DNA of 7,701 bases from Desulfuromonadales bacterium (GCA_030630015.1 DAOVNV010000114.1:1-7701); one strand, 5' to 3'. Positions 1-7,045 are shown, numbered from the stretch's first letter. Made by a program: numbers and translations. Notes: generated by a model not told the origin, from the letters alone.

Positions 1-331
1 GCAAGTGACAGCGATCAAGGTCAACGCCCACAGCGATTCAATTACTGTCGCTAATGCACTTGCTCAGAAGGCTGTTGAAGACATTGCAGCCATGTCTGCC
101 GAGGATGATATTTTTGCAACACCTGTGACTGGGGATACTTGGGCAGGGAGCCCTTTTACCATCTCAGGGGCTGGTGTCTATAACGTGACTTATGATGTTG
201 TGCCAAACTATGAAACAGTCACAGGACTCTCTCAAATTACTATTCACGTGCGTAGCGACAATGTGGTTGCAAATGTTCTTGGCAATAAGGTGCGCAGCGT
301 AGATGTCATCACCTTTAAACGGTCGTTCTAG
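1..331 (+). CDS. pilV: PilV-like type IV pilus minor pilin, C-terminal part (5' end outside window)
   Basis: This is the tail of a minor pilin that helps prime type IV pilus assembly in the inner membrane. The open frame begins at base 2 with a Gln codon and shows no start or ribosome site, so the GTG at position 5 is an internal Val and the true start lies upstream. About 109 residues are visible. The segment AIKVNAHSDSITVANALAQK, followed by AVEDIAAM, resembles the stretch after the N-terminal helix in PilV proteins, where relatives have a Leu-Gln...Asn...Ala-rich helix. The globular part ends in beta-strand-like sequence (ITIHVRS, VDVITFKR). The class III leader and conserved Glu5 cannot be checked here. 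The stop codon TAG (329-331) overlaps the SD of pilW, and position directly before pilW-pilX-pilY1 is the strongest support. Another pseudopilin-type minor pilin is possible. Confidence 0.8.
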   Translation, partial: QVTAIKVNAHSDSITVANALAQKAVEDIAAMSAEDDIFATPVTGDTWAGSPFTISGAGVYNVTYDVVPNYETVTGLSQITIHVRSDNVVANVLGNKVRSVDVITFKRSF

Positions 332-334
332 GAG
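330..334 (+). promoter_or_regulatory. Shine-Dalgarno of pilW overlapping the pilV stop
   Basis: AGGAG lies six bases before the pilW ATG and shares bases with the TAG stop of pilV. This fits coupled translation and fixes the pilW start. Confidence 0.8.
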
Positions 335-340
335 TCTGGA

Positions 341-1240
341 ATGTCGAACTTATCGAGCGAGCGGTATACTGGACAACGTGGTTTTTCACTGATTGAAGTA
401 ATCGTCGTGATGGCTATTTTTTCGGTGGTTGTGATGGCGGTGATGAGCCTGTTCATCCCAGCGGTAAAGTCCACATCTGTACAAACCCAGCTCAGTGATG
501 TGCAGGCCAATCTGCGTCTGGCGATGAACCGCATGACCCAGGATCTGCTTTTGGCCGGTTTCCTGGTGAACCCAGGCTATGATGCCGGCGGCACCCTTGC
601 TCCTGGGGCGATTTACTGGGAGGGAGACGTCAGTCCGAATGATACCGATGATCTGACTATTCGTTCCAGGGCCGTCGGGGATGCTTTTGCGCGGGTGATT
701 GATTTCAGCAGCGGTTCAGTTGCCCTGAGCGATGATGAAATGGCATCAGCCTTTCCCCCAGGGACGTCGGTCCGGCTGTTTGCTCCGATGGTTGCTGTAG
801 AACTGGAGTCACTGGATAACGCTTCTTATGATGAAAACAACACGAGTTATTACGATGACTATGTTTACACGGTGAATTCCCATTCAACCATGAATATCGG
901 CGGGGTGGACCATGTGGCCCTTGATCTCGCAAGCTGTCCGTCTGATGTTCCCAAGGAAACGGTTGTCCTGAGAGTTCGCGACAACACGCAACCCCCGATG
1001 CAAACAATCCGCTACCGGGTGAACAACGGGGCGTTAGAGCGGATTGTCAACGGTTCGACCCAGATTCTGGCGCGCAATGTGGATTCTGTGACGTTCGCTT
1101 ATGAAGACTCTGTCATGGGTTCGATCAAGCGTGTCGATATCACTCTGACCGGCCAGACAACTGCTTTAGGCGATGACGCCTGGTCGAGCGCGAAGGACCG
1201 GACTCTGCAGACTTCCGTGACCTTGCGCAATGTTTATTAG
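341..1240 (+). CDS. pilW: Type IV pilus minor pilin PilW
   Basis: PilW is a minor pilin that, with PilV and PilX, forms the initiating tip complex of the pilus and links it to PilY1. The 299-residue product has a class III prepilin leader of 14 residues ending in Gly14, followed by FSLIEVIVVMAIFSVVVMAV. Cleavage by PilD after Gly14 would give a mature N-terminal Phe with Glu at position 5, the canonical arrangement. After the hydrophobic helix comes an amphipathic stretch (about 45-75, ending DLLLAGF) typical of PilW, where relatives carry an AGY/AGF motif, then a beta-rich globular domain. Near the C terminus, VDSVTFAYED and RVDITLTGQ match the usual final strands. The start ATG is set by AGGAG at 330-334, six bases upstream, which overlaps the pilV stop. 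Length is normal for the family. Confidence 0.92.
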   Translation: MSNLSSERYTGQRGFSLIEVIVVMAIFSVVVMAVMSLFIPAVKSTSVQTQLSDVQANLRLAMNRMTQDLLLAGFLVNPGYDAGGTLAPGAIYWEGDVSPNDTDDLTIRSRAVGDAFARVIDFSSGSVALSDDEMASAFPPGTSVRLFAPMVAVELESLDNASYDENNTSYYDDYVYTVNSHSTMNIGGVDHVALDLASCPSDVPKETVVLRVRDNTQPPMQTIRYRVNNGALERIVNGSTQILARNVDSVTFAYEDSVMGSIKRVDITLTGQTTALGDDAWSSAKDRTLQTSVTLRNVY

Positions 1241-1244
1241 GGAG
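1239..1244 (+). promoter_or_regulatory. Shine-Dalgarno of pilX, deciding its start at 1251
   Basis: AGGGAG overlaps the pilW stop codon TAG (1238-1240) and sits six bases before the ATG at 1251. The in-frame ATGs at 1230 (inside pilW) and 1245 are too far upstream of or too close to this site, so 1251 is preferred. Confidence 0.75.
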
Positions 1245-1250
1245 ATGGCT

Positions 1251-1790
1251 ATGTCAGGTTTTAATAAAAGACCGTGTGATGGCGAAAAGGGAATGGCTTT
1301 AATTATGGCCATCGGCTTTCTTGCCGTCTTAAGTATTCTCGGGGCCGTTGTCCTGCAGACAGCCACCCGCGATATCGGTACTTCCGGAGCACAAAGTCCG
1401 GAGAGGCAGGTGTTTTACGCCGCTGACCGGGCTATCGAGTACTCGATGACCCGTGGGTTGATTTTGAACATGCCGCCGAGCGGTGAAGTAGATTTAATGA
1501 CAGAGCATGTCGACAATGACGCGTCGAAGAAATATCATTTCGAAGTCATCGGGACGGCTGACAGTGCACTGACGAAAGGCAAGGTTTCCGACTTGGGCCC
1601 CAATGATATGCCGGCCAGTATTTCCGAACTGTTTGGTGCTGATTTCGGGGCGAACTACTACCATGTCGAAGCCAAAGCCGTTACGCCGCCAACGGGGACG
1701 CCGCGGGCAAAATCCAACGTCAATTCCAGCATCGTGCGTCTTTTCAAACGTGATGACGACACCATCTTCCGCACCTCGCGAGGAGGTTGA
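1251..1790 (+). CDS. pilX: Type IV pilus minor pilin PilX
   Basis: PilX is the minor pilin that completes the pilus-initiation complex. From ATG 1251 the product is 179 residues. A short basic leader ends in Lys13-Gly14, followed by the helix MALIMAIGFLAVLSILGAVV, which matches the PilX N-terminal pattern (Gly, small/hydrophobic residues, no internal charge). Position 5 after the predicted cleavage site is Met19 rather than Glu; lack of Glu5 is known for GspK-like and PilX-type minor pilins, so this is probably not a defect. The helix is followed by TATRDIGTSG and then a conserved-looking ERQVFYAADRAIEYS segment, where relatives have an (E)...A...Aae...GI/S pattern. The C-terminal part is hydrophilic and ends in RTSRGG. 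The gene starts 10 nt after pilW and ends one base before pilY1. Starts at 1230 or 1245 would add seven or two residues. Confidence 0.87.
   Translation: MSGFNKRPCDGEKGMALIMAIGFLAVLSILGAVVLQTATRDIGTSGAQSPERQVFYAADRAIEYSMTRGLILNMPPSGEVDLMTEHVDNDASKKYHFEVIGTADSALTKGKVSDLGPNDMPASISELFGADFGANYYHVEAKAVTPPTGTPRAKSNVNSSIVRLFKRDDDTIFRTSRGG
1773..1787 (+). promoter_or_regulatory. pilY1 ribosome site inside a small hairpin
   Basis: The strong SD AGGAGG (1781-1786) lies five bases before the pilY1 ATG at 1792. ACCTC (1773-1777) in the last codons of pilX can pair with GAGGT (1783-1787), enclosing GCGAG, which would cover most of the SD. An alternative self-complementary pairing is CCTCGCGAGG (1774-1783). 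Ribosomes finishing pilX would open the hairpin, so translational coupling is likely; that is inference from sequence only. Confidence 0.5.
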
Positions 1791-1791
1791 T

Positions 1792-4700
1792 ATGTATCGA
1801 TTTTGCAGTGTTCTTCTATTGACTGCCGCTGTTCTGCTCGGTGGCCTTGTTTCAGCTTCTGCGATAGAACTGGATGATTATCTCGGTGACTCGGCGATTT
1901 ACACCGGTGCTCCAAGTGCACAGCCCCCTCCAAATGTCCTGCTGATAATCGATACCAGCCGGGCCACACTCGCGCGTGCGCCTGGTGAAGGGTATGACCC
2001 TGCCGTGTCCTACTCTAGTGATGAGGCCTTCATCAATAATCAGATCTATGTTGGCGACAATGCCGGTCAGTTCAGTTCTTCCAATTCCCTGGGGAGCGTT
2101 GTGCTTTTCGACCCAGGCACGGGGGATCCCTATGTCAACTGTTCGACGACCTTTGAGATCCCCGACCCTAACAACGAGGGCTTCACCATCACCAAGACGG
2201 TTGACACCCAAACCATTCTCGCCGACAACGGCACCTACTCGGGCGCCGGTTCCTCCATGTTTCCCAATCTCAACACCTCGGGAACCTGTGAATCCGCTCC
2301 CAAAGGTCAAGTTTATGCAACCGGTAATTACCTGAATTACATTTATTCCACTGCTGTTGTAGACAGCGGTGCCATTATTATCCAGCATTCTTATACTTAC
2401 CAAAAAAACCCGGCTAAAACTGAGGACCGCACAGAGAATTTCCTGTTGACGGCGACCCTCAGCCCCGCGTCGGCGGATGAAGAGCCTGGAAATGGCATTA
2501 ACTGGGAACTCTACTGGAGTAAAACAGATCTAGCGCCTACTCATATGACAGAAGAGATCTCTGGCGTACTCACAATGGTCCCGATTACCGGTTCACCAGA
2601 GACCATAACGGATGGCTGGGATACTCACTTCAATTATTACCTGGCTGATTCCGCTACTGCCAAGACCCAGCGTGAAGCTTTCTACGATGCCCTGGTGCCG
2701 GTCATCACCGGCGCCAGTTCCAAGGTGAATTTCGGTTTTTTGACCTATAACCCCAATAACCAGGGGGCTGTTATGGGATATCCCATGACTGCGACCGCCT
2801 TAGGTGAGGATCCCGGCAACCTGATTGCCGCCCTGCCCATGGGGGATGAAGACGGCGATGGAGATATCGAGGATGAGGATCCCGGGTTGATTGCGTCCGG
2901 TCCGAACCGGCCGCAATCCGAGGCGTTGTATGATGCCGGCTACTATTTTATGGTCAATAATGGTTTGTTTACCCCGCGCTACATCAACAAAGACGGCAGT
3001 AGTCCGAGCAAACAGACCGTCAACCTGACGGATCAGATCCCCAGCGACATGGTGAATGTCTGTGGCTACAATCATATCATCCTGCTGACCAACGGCCTGC
3101 CCAATCAGGATACCGGCACGCCGGACCTGGGGGACTGGGATAATGATGGATATCCGAATGAAGCTGTCTACGGCGCCGGCGCCCACTTTCTGGATGATGT
3201 CGCCTATTATCTGCACAACGTGGTGGATCTCAACGGCGATGGCCTGCCGGGGGATGTGACTGTGCATACTGTACTGGCTTTCCAGACCGTTGATGAGTTG
3301 CTCCAGAACACGGCTGAGGATGGCGGAGGCCTGTTTTACAATGTCGCCGACACCAACGGCTTGACCAAGGCGTTGCAGGAAATTCTGGCCAACATTGTTA
3401 GTGAAACGGATACCGCATTTGTTGCACCGGTTGTGCCGGCCAGTACCACCAACCGAACGATTAGCAGCAATAAAGTTTATCTGGGCCTGTTCAAGCCGCA
3501 AAACAATGCGCCCTGGCATGGCAATCTGAAAAAATACAAAGTCAGCCTTGATAACCAACTGCTGGACGTCCACGGCAACCCGGCTACTGATGAGCAGGGA
3601 GATTTTGTTTACTCACAATCTTTCTGGGGAACGGGCAGCGTTGGTGGAGTTACCAAGATTATGGGCGCTGACGGGGCGCGCAACTTGGTTCCGTCAACCT
3701 ATGATCCGAATGCTCTTGCCGGTGATCCGAATGGAGTGATTGATCCTGATGGTGGTGATGGTGGCATCGTCGATGCCGGAGGCGTCGGAGGCACCCTGCA
3801 GGCGCGTGACCTGTCAGCTGATCCAAGGACAATCTACACCTACCTGACACCCGCAAACAGTGGCGTCGGTACTGCCAACGTTGTGTTGAGCGATACTTCT
3901 TCACAGAACTTTTTTGCGACGACAAACGCCAATATTTTATTCGACACCACGCTGGATGTTGCGAATACGACGGAAAAGGACAAGTTGATCAACTATGTCC
4001 ACGGCTACGATGCCTACAGCACGACCCCTACAGCGAAGCGTCCGTGGATTTTTGGTGACATCCTGCACTCCAAGCCGCTGGTATTCAACTATACGAACTA
4101 CAGCGACACTTATGAAACAACCTGCACTGATTTTTCAAATATGGCGGCGGATTTCAATTCAACGATCATTTTTGTCGGCGCCAACGACGGCATGCTGCAC
4201 GCGTTCCGGGATTGTGACGGCAAGGAGCTTTGGTCTTTTATCCCGCCCAGTCTGTTGCCCGACCTGAAAAACCTGCCGGATCCGGGTCACAAATATTATG
4301 TCGATGCGCCATCTTCGGCGTATGTGCATGACTTTGACAACGATGGCATCATTGAAAAAACGGCAGGTGACGCCGTGATTTTGATTTTCGGCTTGCGTCG
4401 AGGCGGTGGCAATGCCTACCTGACTGCAAACGATCCGCGTGGTTCCTATGTTGCGCTTGACGTGACCGACCCGATGAACCCGGAGTTCTTGTGGGAAATA
4501 GATAACGCAACTTTCAGTGAAATGGGCGAAACCTGGAGCCAGCCGCGGCTGCACAAGGTCATTGACAGCAGTGGCGCTGAGAAACTGGTCATGTTTGTCG
4601 GGGCGGGTTACGACAACAACGAAGACCGGCGTTGGGGCAATACCCAGGATTTCCCAACGTCGATTGTGACCGACCCGGTTGACCCGTCGACCGATACCGA

Positions 4701-5847
4701 CACTACCGTGCAAACTGATGACGGCAATGTCGCCGGGGTGACCTCAGACACGGGAGGCTCGCAACTTAATCCCAAGGGTCGGGGCCTGTATGTGATCGAA
4801 GTCGCCACTTTAAATAAAGATGCTTCCGGGGACTATAATCCGGATTTTTCGACAACAGGATCATTAGTTTGGAAGTTTACAAATGCTGATGACTCTACGA
4901 ACATGACCTTCTCAATCCCTTCCGATCTGTCGGTTCTCGATTGGGATGGCGACGGTTTTGCCGATCGGATCTATGCCGGGGATACCGGTGGTCAGATGTG
5001 GCGGTTCGATCTGCCGATTGATAGAACCGGAGCTACTTGGGTTGGAGATACTGCTAACTGGATCGGTAACATCATTTTCAAGGCCAATCCTGGCTATACA
5101 GGAACGGTTGCCTCGGATGGGACTGTAACCAGTTCAACTGACAGCACCAATGGCCGAAAAATCTTCTACCGCCCGGCAGTGGCGCGCTACGGCAGTTCTG
5201 CCATGCTGTATTTCGGGTCGGGCGATCGTGAGCATCCCTTGAACCTGCATTCTAGTGACCGGATGTACATGTTGTTTGATCGTGGTCAGGATACCAGCTC
5301 GTTTAAAGAAGAGGCGGACCTGATCGATGTGACGGACAACACCCTCCAGGAAAGCAGCAGTACTGACCAGATCACCGGCCTGTTGACGGAGTTGTATGAT
5401 ACCGCCAACTACGGCTGGTACATTCGCCTGGAAAACGACGGTGAAAAGATGCTTGCTCCTCCCGTGGTTTTCTTCGGCCAGGTGTTCTATACGACTTATG
5501 CGCCACTGGTGGGACAAGTCAGTGAATGTGAGGTCGGCAACCTCGGGGTCTCACGGCTCTACCACCTGGATTTCCATACCGGGGAAGCGGTCTTCAACTA
5601 TGACGTCACCAATGACAATGATACGAGCGAAACCAATCAGCGGGCGATGGGTGAAGATGGCGTCATCCTGAAGAAGTCGGACAGGGTGCGTACGCTGGGT
5701 GAAGGTATCCCTTCCGGTATTGTGACCCTGATTGACGCCGGCGGTAAAGTGACCATGATGATCAGTGCCAGTAACCGGGTCGGAACCTACCAGGCCCCGG
5801 ACGCAAAACTGATTACCCCGGTTTACTGGATGCAATGGAACGATTAA
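1792..5847 (+). CDS. pilY1: PilY1, type IV pilus tip-associated adhesin/assembly protein
   Basis: PilY1 is a large secreted protein carried on the minor-pilin tip, where family members promote pilus extension, adhesion and surface sensing. The product is 1351 residues. A Sec signal peptide covers residues 1-24 (cleavage after Ala22-Ser-Ala24). A vWA-like domain starts near residue 50: NVLLIIDTSRAT (Asp54), then QREAFYDAL near 293 and HIILLTNGLP near Asn434. The metal site looks degenerate. A linker with the family signature VYLGLFKP...NLKKYKV follows. The C-terminal beta-propeller begins near GDILHSKPL (755-763) and contains VGANDGMLHAF (795-805), YVALDVTDP and a calcium loop DWDGDGFAD (1050-1058) just before AGDTGGQMWRFDL, all PilY1 hallmarks. 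Further Asp-rich loops lie near 352, 448, 479 and 847. No RGD is present. The start at 1792 is chosen for its SD and signal peptide; the frame is open upstream to 1603 but that lies within pilX. Confidence 0.97.
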   Translation: MYRFCSVLLLTAAVLLGGLVSASAIELDDYLGDSAIYTGAPSAQPPPNVLLIIDTSRATLARAPGEGYDPAVSYSSDEAFINNQIYVGDNAGQFSSSNSLGSVVLFDPGTGDPYVNCSTTFEIPDPNNEGFTITKTVDTQTILADNGTYSGAGSSMFPNLNTSGTCESAPKGQVYATGNYLNYIYSTAVVDSGAIIIQHSYTYQKNPAKTEDRTENFLLTATLSPASADEEPGNGINWELYWSKTDLAPTHMTEEISGVLTMVPITGSPETITDGWDTHFNYYLADSATAKTQREAFYDALVPVITGASSKVNFGFLTYNPNNQGAVMGYPMTATALGEDPGNLIAALPMGDEDGDGDIEDEDPGLIASGPNRPQSEALYDAGYYFMVNNGLFTPRYINKDGSSPSKQTVNLTDQIPSDMVNVCGYNHIILLTNGLPNQDTGTPDLGDWDNDGYPNEAVYGAGAHFLDDVAYYLHNVVDLNGDGLPGDVTVHTVLAFQTVDELLQNTAEDGGGLFYNVADTNGLTKALQEILANIVSETDTAFVAPVVPASTTNRTISSNKVYLGLFKPQNNAPWHGNLKKYKVSLDNQLLDVHGNPATDEQGDFVYSQSFWGTGSVGGVTKIMGADGARNLVPSTYDPNALAGDPNGVIDPDGGDGGIVDAGGVGGTLQARDLSADPRTIYTYLTPANSGVGTANVVLSDTSSQNFFATTNANILFDTTLDVANTTEKDKLINYVHGYDAYSTTPTAKRPWIFGDILHSKPLVFNYTNYSDTYETTCTDFSNMAADFNSTIIFVGANDGMLHAFRDCDGKELWSFIPPSLLPDLKNLPDPGHKYYVDAPSSAYVHDFDNDGIIEKTAGDAVILIFGLRRGGGNAYLTANDPRGSYVALDVTDPMNPEFLWEIDNATFSEMGETWSQPRLHKVIDSSGAEKLVMFVGAGYDNNEDRRWGNTQDFPTSIVTDPVDPSTDTDTTVQTDDGNVAGVTSDTGGSQLNPKGRGLYVIEVATLNKDASGDYNPDFSTTGSLVWKFTNADDSTNMTFSIPSDLSVLDWDGDGFADRIYAGDTGGQMWRFDLPIDRTGATWVGDTANWIGNIIFKANPGYTGTVASDGTVTSSTDSTNGRKIFYRPAVARYGSSAMLYFGSGDREHPLNLHSSDRMYMLFDRGQDTSSFKEEADLIDVTDNTLQESSSTDQITGLLTELYDTANYGWYIRLENDGEKMLAPPVVFFGQVFYTTYAPLVGQVSECEVGNLGVSRLYHLDFHTGEAVFNYDVTNDNDTSETNQRAMGEDGVILKKSDRVRTLGEGIPSGIVTLIDAGGKVTMMISASNRVGTYQAPDAKLITPVYWMQWND
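3748..3765 (+). repeat. Two-copy 9-bp tandem repeat in pilY1 (Asp-Gly-Gly codons)
   Basis: GATGGTGGT followed by GATGGTGGC encodes Asp-Gly-Gly twice (residues 653-658), inside an Asp/Gly-rich linker before the propeller. Nine-base units keep the frame if copy number changes. Confidence 0.6.
4939..4965 (+). other. Codons of the conserved PilY1 calcium-binding loop
   Basis: These codons encode Asp1050-Trp-Asp1052-Gly-Asp1054-Gly-Phe-Ala-Asp1058, an EF-hand-like D-x-D-x-D-x-x-x-D loop. In the characterised PilY1 of Pseudomonas aeruginosa the equivalent loop binds calcium and controls pilus extension versus retraction. All side-chain ligands expected at the loop positions are kept here. Confidence 0.8.
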
Positions 5848-5867
5848 CTTAGAAGCCTCAGTGTAGT

Positions 5868-5903
5868 CAGGCCCGGTCGATGATGAGAAATTGGCCGGGC
5901 CTG
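5868..5903 (+). terminator. GC-rich hairpin between pilY1 and the lipoprotein gene
   Basis: CAGGCCCGGTC (5868-5878) pairs with GGCCGGGCCTG (5893-5903): ten Watson-Crick pairs and one G-U pair around a 14-nt loop. Only TTGCGTT follows, so a good U-tract is missing. It may be a weak or partial terminator, or an RNA stability/processing element that lowers lipoprotein expression relative to pilY1, rather than a full stop. The next SD is only 24 nt downstream and no clear promoter is seen between them. Confidence 0.6.
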
Positions 5904-5926
5904 TTGCGTTACATCCAAAAGTTAGA

Positions 5927-5931
5927 GAGGG
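5927..5931 (+). promoter_or_regulatory. Shine-Dalgarno deciding the lipoprotein start
   Basis: GAGGG lies eight bases before ATG 5940. The upstream in-frame ATGs at 5880 and 5883 fall inside the hairpin loop, lack an SD and would bury the lipoprotein signal sequence, so 5940 is preferred. Confidence 0.75.
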
Positions 5932-5939
5932 AACTTGAG

Positions 5940-6896
5940 ATGAGATATTTATTCAGGGCGTTTGTCGTATGCTCTTGTCTTTGCTTGTTGGTGGCTTGCG
6001 GTGAAGACCCCAAACCAGTAGCGAAAGAGGTGGATTGGGATCGGTTGACTGCCGCCAAGGAAGACAGAACCAAGCCGAGGCATGCACCGGTGGAGCAGCA
6101 CGTCTCCCAGACTGAAGCAGGCGGGGTCAAACTGCGGATTCTGCCGGATAATCCGAACTCTCTGGATTGTCTCAGCATGGTGGTTGAAGGAAAGCCCGGT
6201 CATCCAGGGATGCGATGGAAAGTTAATGGGCAACCGCTGGAAGGGCAGACGGGCCGCCAGTTGTGCGGGGACTTCTTCAAACGCGGCGATCAAGTTACGG
6301 CCGAAGTCGGGACGATTGACGTCGGGGCCAGCATGACAGTCACAATCGACAATGCACCGCCCAGGGTGACGGATATCTCATCTACTCCGGACCAGGTTTT
6401 TGCCGGAAAGACAGTGAGCGTCATACCGGTGGCGGAGGATGTCGATGGTGACGAGGTTGAGTTCCGTTATCAGTGGCTGGTCAATGGAGAAGCGAAACCG
6501 CTTCTGGAGGAGTCGTCCCTGCCGGGGGATGCATTTACCAAGGGTGATACGATCCAGTTGTTGATTACTCCTACGGACGGATTTGATGATGGCGAAGTTT
6601 ATCAAAGTTTCGCGATGACCATTCCCAATGCCCCGCCGGTGATCACGTCACAACCGCCGCAGTCGTTCGAAGCACACGAATACAGTTACCAGGTGGAAGC
6701 GAGCGACCCCGATGACTCCGAACTGTCTTTCAGCCTTAATGACCCACCCGCAGGGATGAGCATTAGTGCATCCGGGTTGATCAGTTGGCCGCTGGCCGAG
6801 GTTGAACCAGGCGATTACAAGCTCTCCATCGTCGTGACTGATCCGGATGGCGATACAGCGACCCAGGAGTTTACGCTTATGTTACAGCCTCAGTAA
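5940..6896 (+). CDS. Outer-membrane-type lipoprotein with Ig/cadherin-like repeats
   Basis: The 318-residue product has a lipoprotein signal: Arg2, a hydrophobic core and lipobox Leu17-Val18-Ala19-Cys20. Gly at +2 (no Asp) favours outer-membrane sorting. Three beta-sandwich-like units follow. Unit 1 (about 55-138) has Cys77 and Cys109, a plausible disulfide, plus RWKVNGQPL. Unit 2 (about 140-230) starts at PPRVTDI and has Asp167-Val-Asp-Gly-Asp171 and YQWLVNGE, Ig/PKD-like. Unit 3 (about 232-318) resembles dystroglycan-type cadherin-like/He_PIG domains, with ASDPDDSELSFSL, GMSISASGLISW and VVTDPDGD (Asp301, 303, 305). Such folds usually bind proteins or glycans and often calcium. I do not recognise a named gene. 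It follows pilY1 by 92 nt on the same strand and ends 23 nt before a terminator, so co-expression with the pilus operon is likely. A role as PilY1 or pilus partner is a guess. Confidence 0.9.
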   Translation: MRYLFRAFVVCSCLCLLVACGEDPKPVAKEVDWDRLTAAKEDRTKPRHAPVEQHVSQTEAGGVKLRILPDNPNSLDCLSMVVEGKPGHPGMRWKVNGQPLEGQTGRQLCGDFFKRGDQVTAEVGTIDVGASMTVTIDNAPPRVTDISSTPDQVFAGKTVSVIPVAEDVDGDEVEFRYQWLVNGEAKPLLEESSLPGDAFTKGDTIQLLITPTDGFDDGEVYQSFAMTIPNAPPVITSQPPQSFEAHEYSYQVEASDPDDSELSFSLNDPPAGMSISASGLISWPLAEVEPGDYKLSIVVTDPDGDTATQEFTLMLQPQ

Positions 6897-6919
6897 GGCA
6901 GTGGCGGATCACGCGTACC

Positions 6920-6949
6920 AGCGAAAACCGGCACATGCCGGTTTTCGCT
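6920..6949 (+). terminator. Strong, probably bidirectional rho-independent terminator
   Basis: AGCGAAAACCGGCA (6920-6933) and TGCCGGTTTTCGCT (6936-6949) are perfectly complementary over 14 bases, with the innermost A-T pair probably open to give an ACAT tetraloop. TTTGTCCCCTTTT follows on the + strand, so the U-tract is interrupted. It ends the pilV-to-lipoprotein unit. The A-run/T-run inside the stem would also allow some termination on the opposite strand. Confidence 0.9.
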
Positions 6950-6968
6950 TTGTCCCCTTTTATATCTG

Positions 6969-6997
6969 TTGCAATCCCCCAAAAACTGACATAGAAC
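6969..6997 (+). promoter_or_regulatory. Weak candidate sigma-70-like promoter
   Basis: TTGCAA (6969-6974) and TAGAAC (6992-6997) are separated by 17 bases; each matches the -35 and -10 consensus at four of six positions. It is the only properly spaced pair I noticed after the terminator and could serve the downstream metallopeptidase gene. Such matches occur often by chance. Confidence 0.2.
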
Positions 6998-7010
6998 CGA
7001 TGCATTGATG

Positions 7011-7027
7011 TCTGCAGTATATGCAGA
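7011..7027. repeat. Perfect 6-bp inverted repeat TCTGCA-N5-TGCAGA
   Basis: TCTGCA (7011-7016) and TGCAGA (7022-7027) flank GTATA. It could be a small hairpin or an operator half-site pair located between the candidate promoter and the next gene. No regulator is identifiable. Confidence 0.45.
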
Positions 7028-7045
7028 TTTGTAAGGGAACAGTGC

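Noticed and set aside
1309..1323. Loss of Glu5 in PilX as a sign of a broken pilin
   Set aside because: Non-canonical residue 5 is known in PilX/GspK-type minor pilins, and the rest of the gene is intact.
1603..1791. N-terminal extension of pilY1 to 1603
   Set aside because: It would overlap most of the pilX C-terminal codons in another frame and put 63 residues before an obvious signal peptide; the SD at 1781 supports 1792.
1852..2403. Antisense open frame of 183 codons at the pilY1 start
   Set aside because: It overlaps the signal-peptide and vWA codons of pilY1 and shows no independent start signals.
2800..3573. Long antisense open frame (257 codons) inside pilY1
   Set aside because: It mirrors the strong coding frame of pilY1, has no ribosome site and no recognisable domain; its sequence is what the complement of Asp/Gly/Asn codons gives.
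4159..4713. Antisense open frame of 184 codons in the propeller region
   Set aside because: It lies entirely over the conserved PilY1 motifs on the other strand and shows no signal or domain of its own.
5880..5939. N-terminal extension of the lipoprotein to 5880
   Set aside because: The start would lie in a hairpin loop with no SD, and would push the lipobox far from the N terminus.
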